Part shown: one piece after another, positions 20,701 through 31,935 of the stretch
How positions within the stretch are numbered: position 1 is the stretch's first letter
Layout: every line of letters begins with the position of its first letter
DNA from: Merluccius polli
Taxonomy: Eukaryota; Chordata; Actinopteri; Gadiformes; Merlucciidae
Direction of reading: 5' to 3'
DNA length: 64,000 nucleotides
Assembly: GCA_030340625.1 (NCBI GenBank)
Contig: JAOPHQ010002291.1
Span: forward strand, 1-64,000
Program-made: the position numbers and the translations under genes
Notes under the pieces: model-generated
Databases searched by the model: none
What the model saw: only the letters and a program-made list of their open reading frames with translations
What the model was told of the DNA's origin: nothing

Positions 20701-22028
20701 TGAAGCATCTACCAATTCAGGACGATACGGTCTTCCTACCAGGATGCAATAACAATGCAAATCTGTGCAAATTCAATTCAACTTTATTGTTCCTTCAAGA
20801 ACATAAGCAGTATCATACTTCTCATCATTAAGAAGCTTATAACAAATGAAGACGGATCACTTAAAGTAGACTACTTTAGCAGTGAGGAGGTGTGTCGTGC
20901 GCTGCATGTGTACTTTATGGCAAGACGGCATATCTTACACATTGCTAAGGACTTGTCAAGGTTTCCGTACTTTTTGAAACATCCAAAGTGACGCCAAACA
21001 TTGGACTTGTATGGCTGCTAGGTAAACTATGAATTTGTTGTTCATCGTCTGCGGTGAACAACGGCTGAAAGATAATTATGGAAGTGAATTGACTGAAATA
21101 ATAATTAAAAAATATATAATAATATGACATCCGATTTTACCGATGCAAAGCTTTTACAAGGCGATGCATCGTGGTTTCTTTCAGCCCAGTTTCTATCCGA
21201 TGCACACCACTCCAACCGATGCAATTTACCATAGACCCTTGCATCGATGCACTGATTGCGCATCGGATAAAATGCCCATCCCTAATCCAAACATGACTGT
21301 TTTAGTTTTTTGAAGGGAGAGAGAGTTTAGGGGTGAGGGGCCGGAACCGTTTGACAGAACCGGCAGTAACCTGTACTGTTTCATTACACCAGGTCCAGTT
21401 GGTCCACAGAAGGCGTCGCTGGAGTCAGTGGGCTGTGATCATGTAACCCTCACATGGAACGTATCTGCCTCGATGCGGGACGTGGACCACGCCTACAGCG
21501 TCACCATGTGTGGCGCCACATGTGACACATTCCTGTATGACTACACCACCGGCATTAACCGCACCAGCATTACTATCAACCTCTCCAACCTCACCTCCAG
21601 TTCCAGTTACCTCATGAACATCACTGCCACTGTGACCCGGCCTGATGCTGCCACCGGGAAAAGCACAACTCTTCAAAGCAGCACAATGACGATGTCTATG
21701 ACAACAGGTAGGCATGACAGGCTAATAACCTATACAACTGGTGTTGTCTGTTCATTGGGTATGCCTTTAAGAACATGTGTTTTTATTTCCCCCTACAGCC
21801 ACTAGCGGGATGCCCCCTGGGATGCACACCTGGCTGATATTGGCCGTATTTGCCTTCCTGGCCTTGCTGGCCCTGGCCTTCATCTTCTACTGTAGGTGTC
21901 ACACACACACAGTGGACAGTAGAGATGCCACGGTGCCTCGGCGGCGTTGGAGTTTGTGTTATTCTAAACTCAGGGCTGATGGCGCTCCGGCACCATGCCA
22001 GAATTCCTGCGTACCGACGTGTCTGTGA
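17739..22028 (+). CDS. Lectin-domain receptor-like membrane protein (CTLD, FN3-like, TM)
   Basis: Three exons join in frame: 17739-18129 (phase 1), 21393-21707 (phase 1) and 21799 onward. Residues 1-16 are a signal peptide (MLSIVFVLFWCTVVSA). A C-type-lectin-like domain follows: WEQAREFCKKHY, VVWLGLKRDDQHGVWKWVS, four Cys and a final SVCEG. The Ca2+/sugar motifs EPN and QPD are absent. Exon 2 gives a fibronectin-III-like module (VTLTWNVSASM, several N-x-S/T sites, YLMNITATV). Exon 3 gives a membrane segment (WLILAVFAFLALLALAFIFY). Reading on to TGA at 22028 gives 311 residues; a GTGTCA donor at 21895 would allow another tail exon instead. Intron 1 is bloated by nested transposons. A surface recognition receptor is inferred; no ortholog is recognised. 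Confidence 0.72.
18767..19440. repeat. Diverged tandem repeats with GGCCATCTTGAA words
   Basis: Units of roughly 150-200 bases recur with the shared order GGCGGCCATCTTGAA, AATTTTTGAGTGGC, CTTTTTCCA, AGAGAGTATTTGT and ATGCTT. Copies around 18835, 19033, 19165 and 19310 differ clearly from each other, so the array is old. AAGATGGC, the complement of GCCATCTT, is also a YY1-type core. Confidence 0.7.
19933..20390. mobile_element. hAT-type MITE, copy B
   Basis: 458 bases with termini CATAGACATATATACATAG and the complement, flanked by a perfect 8-bp duplication ATCCCCAT (19925-19932 and 20391-20398). The interior matches copy A at 14365-14827 closely. Confidence 0.9.
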
Positions 22029-23059
22029 GCCAGCACCATGGCTACCTGCCTTGCACTGCTGGTTTCTTTGGAAGCTAAGCGGGGGCTGGTCTGGTCTAGG
22101 GCTGCAACGATTCATCGAGTTACTCGATTAAATCGATTATGAAAATTCCTCGAGGCAAAACATCTGCCTCGAAGCCTCGTGCAGGGATCTGATTGTTCCA
22201 CACGGACCGTTGTTAAGGAAGCACACCAGCGTGTCCCCCCCCCCCCCCCCGTCGGCCGTAGGCCCGCGGTGTGATACCATTGCAGCATTGTATTGTGGAA
22301 GAAATAGGGTTGTGTGATGTCATCTCTGGTTCCATAGGCATTTTTGGGGTTTGCCAACAGGGGGTGCAAGTTGCCAAGGAAGTATGTTATGTGCCTTTGA
22401 ATTAATTGTATTTTGTTCTGCTTTAATGCACACACACACACACACTTTTTATTGTTTTTTTGTTCAGAAGGTGTGTTTTTATTTGTTTATGATTTTGCAC
22501 TGATTTATTTCAAGAGGGGAAATATGTTTGCGCTACCACTGTTGTTTACATTCTATTCGCATTTACATTCTATTCTATTCTAACCGCACACTTTGTGCGG
22601 TTATGGTTAGGTTTATGGTTATGGTTTATCTTGGCTTAGGGGCCCTCTTACCTCCCCGTTGTTTCTGTGGAGTACCTGGTATATAGGCTACCATGAACAA
22701 TATTATTCTTCCATTGAATGCATTGAAAGACCTTTAAATTAAGGAAGTATGCGTAGGATACACAGCAACCATATAACAGTATGGTTTAGTTAAGCTTAGG
22801 GAAGTAGTATGCAGTATTGCATTCTTTACGTCAAGCACTTTGGTGCATCATATGCACAAGACACATGACTATGCCCCTATTGGGAGTACAGTGTGGTAAC
22901 ATTAAAAAAATACCTCCACAACAAAATCACTTTACAACATGAAAACATGGTGCAATACGTGGTACAGTGTACTACTAGCTTCACTTGGGTGCTAAATGCT
23001 ACCTAGGCATATTGATTGTATTTATATATATATATATTTTTGCACTTTTTTGTCTTCAT
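22029..23059. other. 3' flank of lectin gene; start of segmental-duplication unit 1
   Basis: At 22097-22200 lies a hAT-type terminus (CTAGGGCTGCAACGATTC, then TACTCGATTAAATCGATTA); its partner end was not found. Just before it, 22064-22095 recalls the 5S rRNA word GGAAGCTAAGC but is too short to call a gene. From about 22660 the sequence is duplicated at 40870-41230. Confidence 0.55.
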
Positions 23060-24325
23060 GGGGCAATTGCTCTGCCGCTACGTTAGCCACTTTTTAGAGT
23101 TTAACACGCCTTTAAACTCGTCAGTGACGCAAGAAGTCACGTGACGTCTTAAGCTCCATTGCTGTGTCGTATGTACCTGTGGTTTAACCTGCAGCTGCGG
23201 TTTACCTTGATCTCAATTGCTGTGTCTTCAGAGAAATTCACATCAGACACTAGAGGGCGTATTTTGTGCGTGTTAGTCTCGAAACGGACATGGTTTTAGA
23301 GGAGACTAAACCAGTTTGCAGGATGAAACAAGGCTCCATTATAACCGACACACACAGAATTAGTTTTATTAATTATTATTAGTATTAATAATAATGTATG
23401 ATACATTTACACTTATTACGCCAGATAGGCCTTCAGTACAATAACAATATTGGACATAGTCGACTTGGAATGAGCAGTGATATTTCACGGCTCACGGGGC
23501 TCAGGTCTTGGTCGTGCGTCCGCTCAGTAATAGCATTACGCGCTTCAACTTTCAAGCGCTTCCATACATTCTTTAAATGTGCCGCTGCTCGGTCTTCTGC
23601 TGGAAGATCTACTGTTAAATGTGTTTGAGAGATCATCCCAAACAGACTTTCTTAGGAGCGTGGTGGTGGTGTCTTTCCTCTTCCACCGTGTCCACAACAC
23701 CTCGAATGCAGTACAATAAATATAACTTCTGCTCGTTATAGTTCTCTATCCGAGACATGTTCATCGTGTCAGGGGGGTATGCAGCAACAATTTTGGCGCC
23801 CCCCATAAACATTACGTGGTGCGCGATTGTTGACGGGGTGTGTGTGTGTGGGGGGGGGGGGGGTGCTGCGCGATCGGGGGCGCCCCCCTGGTACGGCGCG
23901 ATTGTTGAGGGGGGGGGGGAAGTAATCGATTGATTGACGTAGGTGAGGGCAGATTCAGATTCCAGACTCAGATTTCCACAAAAAGTAGACTAGACTATTT
24001 CAGAATATATTTCAACATTATTTGCGTTTTATTATATTATAGTTCACTTTACATTCCCATTAAGTTTTTGTTGGTAATTATAGCACAAAATGCATCCAAC
24101 ATTAAGTTAAGACTGCATCTGCTGGAGTATAACGGGAAATCAGAGTACTTCCGGTTTAACACGAGTTTTACTACGAATCAGCTGAACCTGTGTCGGTCAG
24201 TACACAGCAATCAGGTTTAACTTCGTGCGCAGCTGCGAGTTAAACTCCAAAACCTCCGGTTTCCGGAGTACGGTTTTAAACTGCAGCACAGCTAACGCAA
24301 TGCTAACTGACAGAGCAATTGCCCC
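23060..24325 (-). mobile_element. Harbinger-like element with Myb-like frame, copy 1
   Basis: Termini GGGGCAATTGCTCTG and its complement enclose 1266 bases. The minus strand carries a broken Myb/SANT-like frame (HLKNVWKRLKVEARNAI near 23500-23600), the kind of second protein that accompanies PIF/Harbinger transposases. No transposase is present. Flanks CAT and TAT give only an imperfect 3-bp duplication. Copy 2 lies inverted at 34960-36233 and shares the same frame break, so both descend from an already defective source. Confidence 0.72.
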
Positions 24326-24446
24326 TATATGTTTATATATGTTTTATTTATTGTATGAAAGCCCCTGTCATTGCCATTTCATAGAAATAAAGATCCTTGG
24401 CTGAAGCTCTGCCTCGTGATTCTTTGATTGGGAGTCACACACCCAT
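24326..24446. other. Spacer between Harbinger-like copy 1 and BEL element
   Basis: Contains AAAGCCCCTGTCATTGCCAT, which recurs at 37344 on the other side of the BEL element. The last five bases, CCCAT (24442-24446), are the BEL target-site duplication. Confidence 0.6.
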
Positions 24447-25245
24447 TGTAGTGAAGACACTGGGAGTATACTGTATCTGGCGTTAGTTCAGGGGCTATCA
24501 CTGAGTTCACACCTGGGTGCTGGCCAGAACACCAACTTAAGGCCAATTAACTTCCAGAGGGTCCAAATGAAGAAGCAGGTGATGGATAGTACAGGTGGTT
24601 TAATACTCTTTGCTGGCAATGAGGTCATGTGTTTTTTCTATATCAAAGAACAATAACAAATACACACATGAATAAAGGAATAAAGCTATTAACCTCTAAT
24701 AAAAGAGTACTGAAATTACTACGTCTCCATTTGCCTCTAATTACCACTATCACAGCCCTGAAACACACTTCACCTGACTTACTAGCATATTAACACACAT
24801 ATATATGACATCACATGGTAATATTTACGTAACGCTCACCGTAAACATTACACTAACGAGTCGGAGCGATAATAACATAACACGTGACGTGACGTACACT
24901 CGATCAGAGGCATGTGAGCTAAATGCTACAACTAGCTTAAACAGTGGTCACATAACAACAGAAGTAAACTATGGCTGCAGCAATGTAAATACAGTATACC
25001 AACAATATATCCCGACATACTCACTTTTCATCCACGCACAGACCACACGCACAGATTTGCCGTGACGTTAATTAACTAACCCCTCACTCTGCCGTCTCAC
25101 CGGAGCACACACCTCTCTGACCAAACACCGTCAGTTAGGCTACATAACCAGCAGGGGGGGCCGCTCCTATATGAGCTGACCAACACTACGTCTATAAACA
25201 TCATTGAACTAAACATGGTATGTCCCAACTTTGGGGGCTTTTCTA
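24447..25245 (-). repeat. BEL 3' LTR (799 bp)
   Basis: Starts TGTAGTGAAGACACTGGG and ends GGGCTTTTCTACA. It is nearly identical to 34201-36264 after the Harbinger-like insertion there is removed. Confidence 0.93.
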
Positions 25246-25257
25246 CAGCCGCCCCCA
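25246..25257 (-). other. Polypurine tract of the BEL element
   Basis: On the minus strand the bases directly before the 3' LTR read TTTGGGGGCGGC, a purine-rich plus-strand primer. Confidence 0.7.
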
Positions 25258-25299
25258 AATATATGTTATACATTTGCTCATCACTAAAGTCCACAAAGT

Positions 25300-25851
25300 C
25301 TATGGTTGGGATGAGGTCGTAGGGGGGGATCTGTCCTCATCGTCTCCAGACGGAAGTGCAGGGAGGACAACCAGCCTGGCAACCGGCCGAGTGTAAACCC
25401 GTTCTCTCACTTTCACATCAGCCGACCGGATGTGTCCATCAGGGCTCAGATGAGTCTTGATCACTCTCCCTATGGGCCACAGGGCCCTGGGTAGTTGTGG
25501 ATCAGCGATCATCACCACACAGTCTTGAACAATGTCAGCTGGTGAAGCCTGCCACTTCTGGCGAACTTGAAGAATTGGCACATAGAACCGGATGAAACGA
25601 GCCCAGAAGTGATCAGCCAGAATTTGGGAGTGCTTCCAACGGCGGCGACTGATGAGCTCATTCCCTGGGTAGACTACTTGAGGTAACGACCCGTCCGGCC
25701 ACCCCATCAGGAAAACATTGGGAGTCACTGGGTCTGGGTCACTGGCATCGGAAGACACATATCCCAGGGGCTTACTGTTAAGAATCCCTTCCACCTCAGT
25801 AAGCACTGTGTGAAGCACTTCTTCTGTGACTGGTTGAGCACCCACAGTGGC
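25300..25851 (-). pseudogene. BEL pol, integrase C-terminal part
   Basis: The frame continues the integrase after the hAT insertion: NSKPLGYVSSDASDPDPVTP is the conserved BEL block, followed by HFWARFIRFYVPILQ and GRVIKTHLSPDGHIR, and stops near 25300. It is in the same frame as the part right of the insertion, taking the 8-bp duplication into account. Confidence 0.88.
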
Positions 25852-25859
25852 ATAGAGTG

Positions 25860-28609
25860 TAGGGATGTCCCGATCCGATATTTGGATCGGATCGGCCGCC
25901 GATATTAGCAAAAAAATGCATATCGATATCGGATCGGCCTGCACGGGAAAATTCCGATCCGGACTCCCGATCCAGTTTGTTTTCAAAACTCCGGTCCGTG
26001 TTTTCGAGCGCACCAATGTAGGTAATCCATTCCAGTTTTTTTCAGCTTTTCCCCCCAAATCCGGTCCGCGTTGTTCAGCACACCTAGCGCACACCTAAGC
26101 TGTGTCCCAATTCACGGGATGCATGCTTCGAAGTCTGCAGCCTCGCGGACTTCGAAGGCCGCGAGGCTGCGGACTTCTGAGGGTCCTTCGAAGTCCGCAT
26201 CAACCGTTGTTAAATGAGACGGTCTAGCCAGAGAATGTCTAATAATAATAAATACATTAATAATGTCTAATAAACCCGTCTAATCCGTAGACGGGCTCTG
26301 GTCTAGCCTTCGAAGCATTTCCTGGTTGCGTCACCACAGCCGCGTCACCAGCCGTCAGTTGGTAGTAACCGTAGTAAGGGACTGTACGATATTTAGCGGG
26401 GGGGGAGGGCCGGTCGCCAGACGATCGGGTTAAAATTGTTCTGCCTGGCCCTCCCCCCTGGTAATTTTTTTTTTTCCGGGGCCCTCCCCCCGGCTCAAAA
26501 AAATTCTCCTAGGCCCTCCCCGCTACGTGAATCAAATAAAATTGGTCGGAAAATGACGTTTACAAGGTTAAAACGGCCACATAAGCACACATACACACAC
26601 ACGGGTACACACGCAGCAAGAGCAGGGGTTTATGCCACGCTGTGCCTTGAACTTGAGAATGGGGACATGCCTGCTTTTATCAATGTTACGAGACTCCCCC
26701 AATAATTTCACAACTTGGCTGATGACATTGTACCTTATAGGCTATTATAAGACAAAACACAAACTACTGTGACTAAGAGCGACTAATGATCACCCTGCGA
26801 TTCTTGGTCTATGTGGTCAGTGGCGTCAGTTTGGTTTTAGAAGTGGTGGGGACAATAACCATAAGCTTGAGTGTGGTTTGAAAAGTGCTGGGGACCCTTA
26901 TGTAAGCTATTCATCCATTCAACGCTGCATTACAATATGCTCTACATTCGGCGCGATTGTCAACGGGGGGGGGGGGGGGGGGGGGCGCGATTGTCAACGG
27001 GAGCACCGGACCCGCCAGCCGCGGACCCAGCACCGGACCCGCGGACCCGGCCGCGGACTCAGCCGCAGACCCGAGTCCACACACAGCCCATGTGCATGCT
27101 GTGAGGATGTCATCGTGCGCGCCTATCGCATGATTTAGACTTGACGGTTTCGGCAGACAACCCGTTCTCATCCCAACTCGTAATATAGGCCTACCGACGA
27201 TTTGTCACGCCCGGGGGTGGGTGGGGGGGGGGTGTTCGTGATTGTCAACGGGAGGGGGGGGGGGGGGGGGACCGCGGACTGATGACGGGGTTGCGCGATC
27301 GTAACCACTGACGGCGGGAGGGGGGGGGGGGGGGGGGGGGGATAAAAAAATAAAAAAGGTGCCGGATCCACCGTTGGAGGTGCCGGAACATATTCCGGCG
27401 TGTTCCGGCCCAAATTAAGCCCTGGATACTGACGCCAAAGGTACCCTCCCGCGTCTGTGTGAAACGATCTGGGGTCTCATAAACCCGTTCGCGGTGGTAA
27501 GAGACGAGCAGAGTCTACAGCGTCCGCTCGCAGAGCAGAGTCTACAGCGTCCGCAGTCTACTGTGAAACAATTCACTCCAAAAGGGGTTATGGTTATGGT
27601 AAAGGAGACGTTCACTTCCTTACAGGCTATCCTATCTGTCATTTAAACATCGAACTCGGCATGAGTCATGACGATTGCCCCCCCATAAAATAATTTTCCT
27701 CGGCCCTCCCCCCAGGCCAAAAATATTCTCCTGGGCCCTCCCCTAAGGCTTAAAAAAATTATCCTAGGCCCTCCCCCCCTGACGACCGGCCCTCCCCCCC
27801 CGGTAAATATCGTACAGTCCCTAACATAGCCGTTGCCGTCAGTTGAAAAACAGACGGAAGGGTTGTAATAAAGCAAAAAATTATCATAATAATGATAATA
27901 GTGAAGTATAACATATAATAGTGATAATCATAAACGTAGCTCTTTATTCAATCCAATCGTTTAACTGAGTTTGCAGTTTTACAGTCTGGAAATAAAGCGG
28001 GGATAATAAAAGTAATACAATAGCCTATAAGTAATGAGTAAAAGTATAACTCGTAGTAAGTAAAAGTAATTAAATAAAAATTAAATATAAACCCAATACT
28101 TAATAATAACAGTTATTAATAACTGACAGTTATTTGGGTTGTTATAGCCAATTCAGTGTGTGTGGGGTAATTTGACTGTTTTCTACTCAGGTTTTGTGTG
28201 TGTTGCTTTTATATATAATGTTATATTGTTTACAATATTGTTTGCACTGTTGGCTTTTTAAGCCTTGGTTTACACTCTTGTTGTTCAAGAGCAGAGCACT
28301 GATGCCAATTCAGTGTGTGTGGTAATTTGACTATTTATTATTTTGTCTATTTTGTGTTTATTTAACCCTGAATAAACAGGTCAGCTTCTCATTACCAACT
28401 ATTGTGGATTATTCAAACTAACCTAATTAAGTTGGCTAGTTGTTCTTAAGAGTAAAACCCTTTTCAACATGAGTAGTACAACAAAATAAGTAAATATCTT
28501 TAATCTTTAATACATGCTTGGATCGGCCGGTATCGGTATCGGCCGATGCTAAAAGCTACAATATCGGTATCGGATCGGAAGTGCAAAAAGCTGGATCGGG
28601 ACATCCCTA
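25860..28609. mobile_element. hAT-like element inserted in BEL integrase
   Basis: Termini TAGGGATGTCCCGATCC and its complement are flanked by a perfect 8-bp duplication ATAGAGTG (25852-25859 and 28610-28617). Sub-terminal GATCGG/ATCGG repeats match at both ends. No transposase frame is present; the element is non-autonomous and carries another transposon at 26378-27821. A perfect 12-base stem (26137-26148 with 26159-26170) lies in its left part. Confidence 0.9.
26378..27821. mobile_element. PIF/Harbinger-like MITE inside the hAT element
   Basis: Inverted termini GGGACTGTACGATATTTA (left) with the matching right end are flanked by TAA (26375-26377 and 27822-27824). Long C/G-rich sub-terminal arms (GAGGGCCGGTCG) pair. 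The interior has poly-G runs (near 26966, 27250, 27320) and a block related to the foldback element at 14830-17482. No ORF is convincing. Confidence 0.85.
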
Positions 28610-31125
28610 ATAGAGTGCACTCTTAACGGAGCGTATCTCCCTCTCCCACACCCCGCCGAAGTGGGGGGCTGCTGGGGGGTTGAAGTGGAAGGCAATCTTA
28701 TGTGGTGCAAGGTGCTCCTGTAAGGCTGGAGAGATCTCAGTGAAGGCCTCCCGGAGTTCCCTCTCTCCTCCCTTGAAGTTTGTCCCCTGATCAGAAAACA
28801 GCTCTGCAGGTGTTCCTCTGCGCGCGATGAACCGACGAAGGGCCATTAGAAAGGCGTCTGTATCAATGGCGGTCAGGAGGTCCAGGTGCACTGCCCTGGT
28901 GGTAAGGCACTTGAAGATGATCCCCCATCTCTTCTCCCGCCGCCGGCCCACCTTGACTTCAAGGGGCCCAAAGCAGTCCATCCCTGTAGAATAAAAAGCA
29001 GGCTTGAACAGGCGCAAACGGGCTGATGGGAGGTCGGCCATCTTTGGTACAGCTGGTTTAGCTCTCCAGCGTCGACAGTCCGCGCAACCGTACTGGTGGC
29101 GCCGAACCGCCTCACGCCCCCGCAGGATCCAGAAAGAGCGTCGAAGCTCAGCAAACACCCGTTCCGGACCCGGGTGATGGAGTCGGATGTCAACGTTGTG
29201 AATTAAAAGCTTAGTAGCTTGATGGCTTGGGTCTAGGATGACTGGATGAATAGTGGTCAGCTCCAGGTCCTCTGATCGACGGAGACGTCCTCCAACACGG
29301 ATGAGCTCTCCGCTCTCATCCAATTCAGGAGATAGCGTGAGAAGTCGACTACTTCTAGGGACTGGCTTCCCCACTTTCAGTAAACTGTACTCTTGTGAGA
29401 AACTATCCCTCTGAGCTCTCTGAAGGATCAACCGCTCCGCGTGGCGATAATCCTCAGCAGTAGGGTGACCTTTGAAGTCGGCCGCCCCATGCAGCTCCCG
29501 CGCTGTCACCTCCAGCAGTTCCTTCCAGGAGTTGTACTGGTTAAGGTCTGGAGCAGGCTGACTTGATACTACTGCCGCGACCCCACAGAAGACAGACTTG
29601 CGCAGCTCTGATGCATCATGGGCTTGGTCAACTGAAGGGTCTACTGGCCACAAATCTGGACCCTGCAGGAGGAAGCAGGGTCCCTGACTCCATCTGTTGA
29701 GCTCAACTAGTTCACTCAGCCTTTTGCCTCGAGTCACATCATCAGCGGGGTTGTTTGCCGAATCAACATATCTCCAAACATGCCCGTCGGTCAACTCCTG
29801 AATCTCAGCCACGCGGGTGCCGACAAAGACCTTGAATCGGCAGGATTCCGATCTCAACCATGTCAGCACGGTCGTCGAGTCAGACCACAAGATTGTCTGG
29901 TTGATGCTGAGCGTGAGTTCTCTTCTTAGAACCTGTGCGAGCTGTGCCCCGGTAAGGGCAGCACAAAGTTCTAATCGGGGGATGGAGTGGGACCGCTTGG
30001 GAGCAACTCTGGAGCGAGCCATCAGGAAGGAGAGATGTACTCAACCATGTCGGTCAGTGGACCGGAGGTACGCGACAGAGCCATACACTTCTTCAGAGGC
30101 GTCGCAAAATATGTGTACCTCTCTGTGAAGACTGCAGAGGTCCACCTCCTTAGGCAAGTATGGTCGGGGCAGGGTGACCTGTGGTAGGACGCCCAGTTCA
30201 TCCTCCCAAGCTTGCCACTGCTGCAGAAGCTCCTGGGGCAGTAGTGGGTCGTCCCAGCCCCGGTGCTTGTCCCAAAGATGCCGGACCAGTACCTTAGCTC
30301 GGGTGGTGTAGGGAAGGATGAACCCTAAAGGATCATACTGACTTGCAAGAACCTTGTATATGTTGCGCATTGTGGGGACACCATACTCCACTTGGCGGTG
30401 CTTATAGCCGAGGACGTCAGTGTGGAAGAGCCAGCTCAGCCCTAGTGTGGACTCTGGAGTGTCTGTCTTGTCCTGAGCTAGCCATAGCTCCACGCTAGCA
30501 GAACGGCTATCTTCAGGTAGGTGACCTATGACCTCTGGTTCGTTGCTGGCCCATTGACGTAGCTCGAACCCAGCGGATGCCAAGAGGGTCCGCAACTTGT
30601 CAACCAGGTGCCTTGCCTCAGCGATGGTGGGCACGCTCTGGAGGCAATTGTCCACATAAAAACACCTCTCGACTGACATCCTCACGTCTTCGTCTGGCTG
30701 GCTGTGGTCGTTGACGTGGCGCTGTAAGGCAAATGTGGCACAGCACGGACTACACGTCGTTCCGAATGGTAGTACCTGCCACTCATACACCGCAGGAGGT
30801 TCCCCTCGGCTGACATCACGCCAGACAAAGCGAAGGAGGGCACGATCTGGTGGGAGGAGGCGAACCTGGTGGAACATGCCTTTGATGTCTCCACTGATTG
30901 CTACTGCATGTTCTCGGAAGCGTAGCAGGACTCCCAGAAGTGAAGCTCCTAAAGTCGGCCCAGGCAACAGGTAATCATTGAGGCTCTGTCCTCGGTACTG
31001 GTAGGAACAGTTGAAGACCAGTCTATTCTTGCCATTATGGCTTACCATATGGTGTGGGATGTACCAGGCCTCATGACCTTCGTCAGCTGGTGCTTCAGGA
31101 CCACACTTGATGACAGAGATTCATT
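28610..31125 (-). pseudogene. BEL pol: reverse transcriptase, RNase H, integrase N/core
   Basis: One minus-strand frame covers RT (GKNRLVFNCSYQYRGQSLND, the active-site region FYVDNCLQS), an RNase H/A17-type block (IPRLELCAALTGAQ, WSDSTTVLTWLRS), a zinc-binding HHCC-like region (CADCRRW) and the integrase core (DCFGP, FSDQGTNFKGG, FGGVWEREIRS). YVDN instead of YVDD appears common in fish BEL elements. The frame is broken once by TGA at 30043-30041, and the integrase is cut by the hAT element at 28609. The start is lost: sequence left of about 31125 in protein terms is unrelated. Confidence 0.9.
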
Positions 31126-31935
31126 TAGTTTGTAGTAACTTTCAACCCGGTGTTCAGCCACTTGGTAAGCTCTCTAATTTCAAATGCTTTCTTGTCTGCT
31201 TTTATGTTGTACGCTTCATGTTGTCTGCTATCGCCATGCCATGTTGTTCATTGTGTTTATGTCCGTTGCATGTTAGAGAACGCTATGCTCCGGTAGATGA
31301 ATGTTAAGCAGTTCGATCAATTGATAGACAACGCTATGCTCCAAGGTTAAACGTTGATGCGGTGGCAAGCCGTGGGACATAAAGCTGACATTTAGACTTC
31401 TATTATTGCATTGTACCATCCGTGTCCATTTGTTTCTATTTTCTTTAGCTTTATAAATGTTTGAATGAATCGCGGGCCGGTGTACTTCCTAGTTTGCCGC
31501 GGGGCATTTTGGGAGCTGTAGTCTAGCTGTAGTTTCCTGCTTAGCCTATAAAACGAATGCACTTTTTGGCTTCTTGATTGAATTTGATATGGTGCTTAAT
31601 ATTTGACTTGTGAAGCGTACATTCAATGATGAAATGATTTATTATATATTTGTATTTTGATGAATGTATAATATTTGATAAATATGTTGATATTTATAAT
31701 GGGATATGGGTTAATGTTATTTATTGTTGCTAATTGGGCTATTGAGGTAAAAGATTGATGGGCTGTGTTTGTAGTATACACATGAAATTTGAAACACTGC
31801 ATTCCTCATTCTTTTCAGGTTTATTACCTGACTGACTGACTGATTCCCTTTGTGAACAAAAAATAAACAAAACAAATGTGGAATACCGAGTAATATCCTT
31901 TTGTGCACTGGGTTGCCCTTTCCGTGGGGAGAACA
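31126..31935. other. Foreign 0.8 kb block between BEL protease and RT
   Basis: AT-rich sequence with no BEL coding similarity replaces the protease C-terminus, the linker and the RT entry. It contains a plus-strand TATAAAA word near 31547 and AATAAA words near 31861. CATCA (TGATG on the plus strand) occurs at both edges. It may be a solo LTR or another insertion combined with a deletion; I cannot name the family. Confidence 0.5.

Larger units (their letters stand above)
18236..21284. mobile_element. hAT-like element, outer shell of a nest
   Basis: The right end reads CCCATCCCTA and the left end TAAGGGATGG once the Harbinger insertion at 18239-20616 is removed. The flanks are GTCCAAAC (18228-18235) and ATCCAAAC (21285-21292), an 8-bp target duplication with one mismatch, as for hAT elements. 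The own sequence is mainly 20617-21284 and has no ORF of note. It lies in intron 1 of the lectin-receptor gene. Confidence 0.7.

Noticed and set aside
29817..30187. Plus-strand frames opposite the RT/RNase H region
   Set aside because: Shadows of the minus-strand pol frame.
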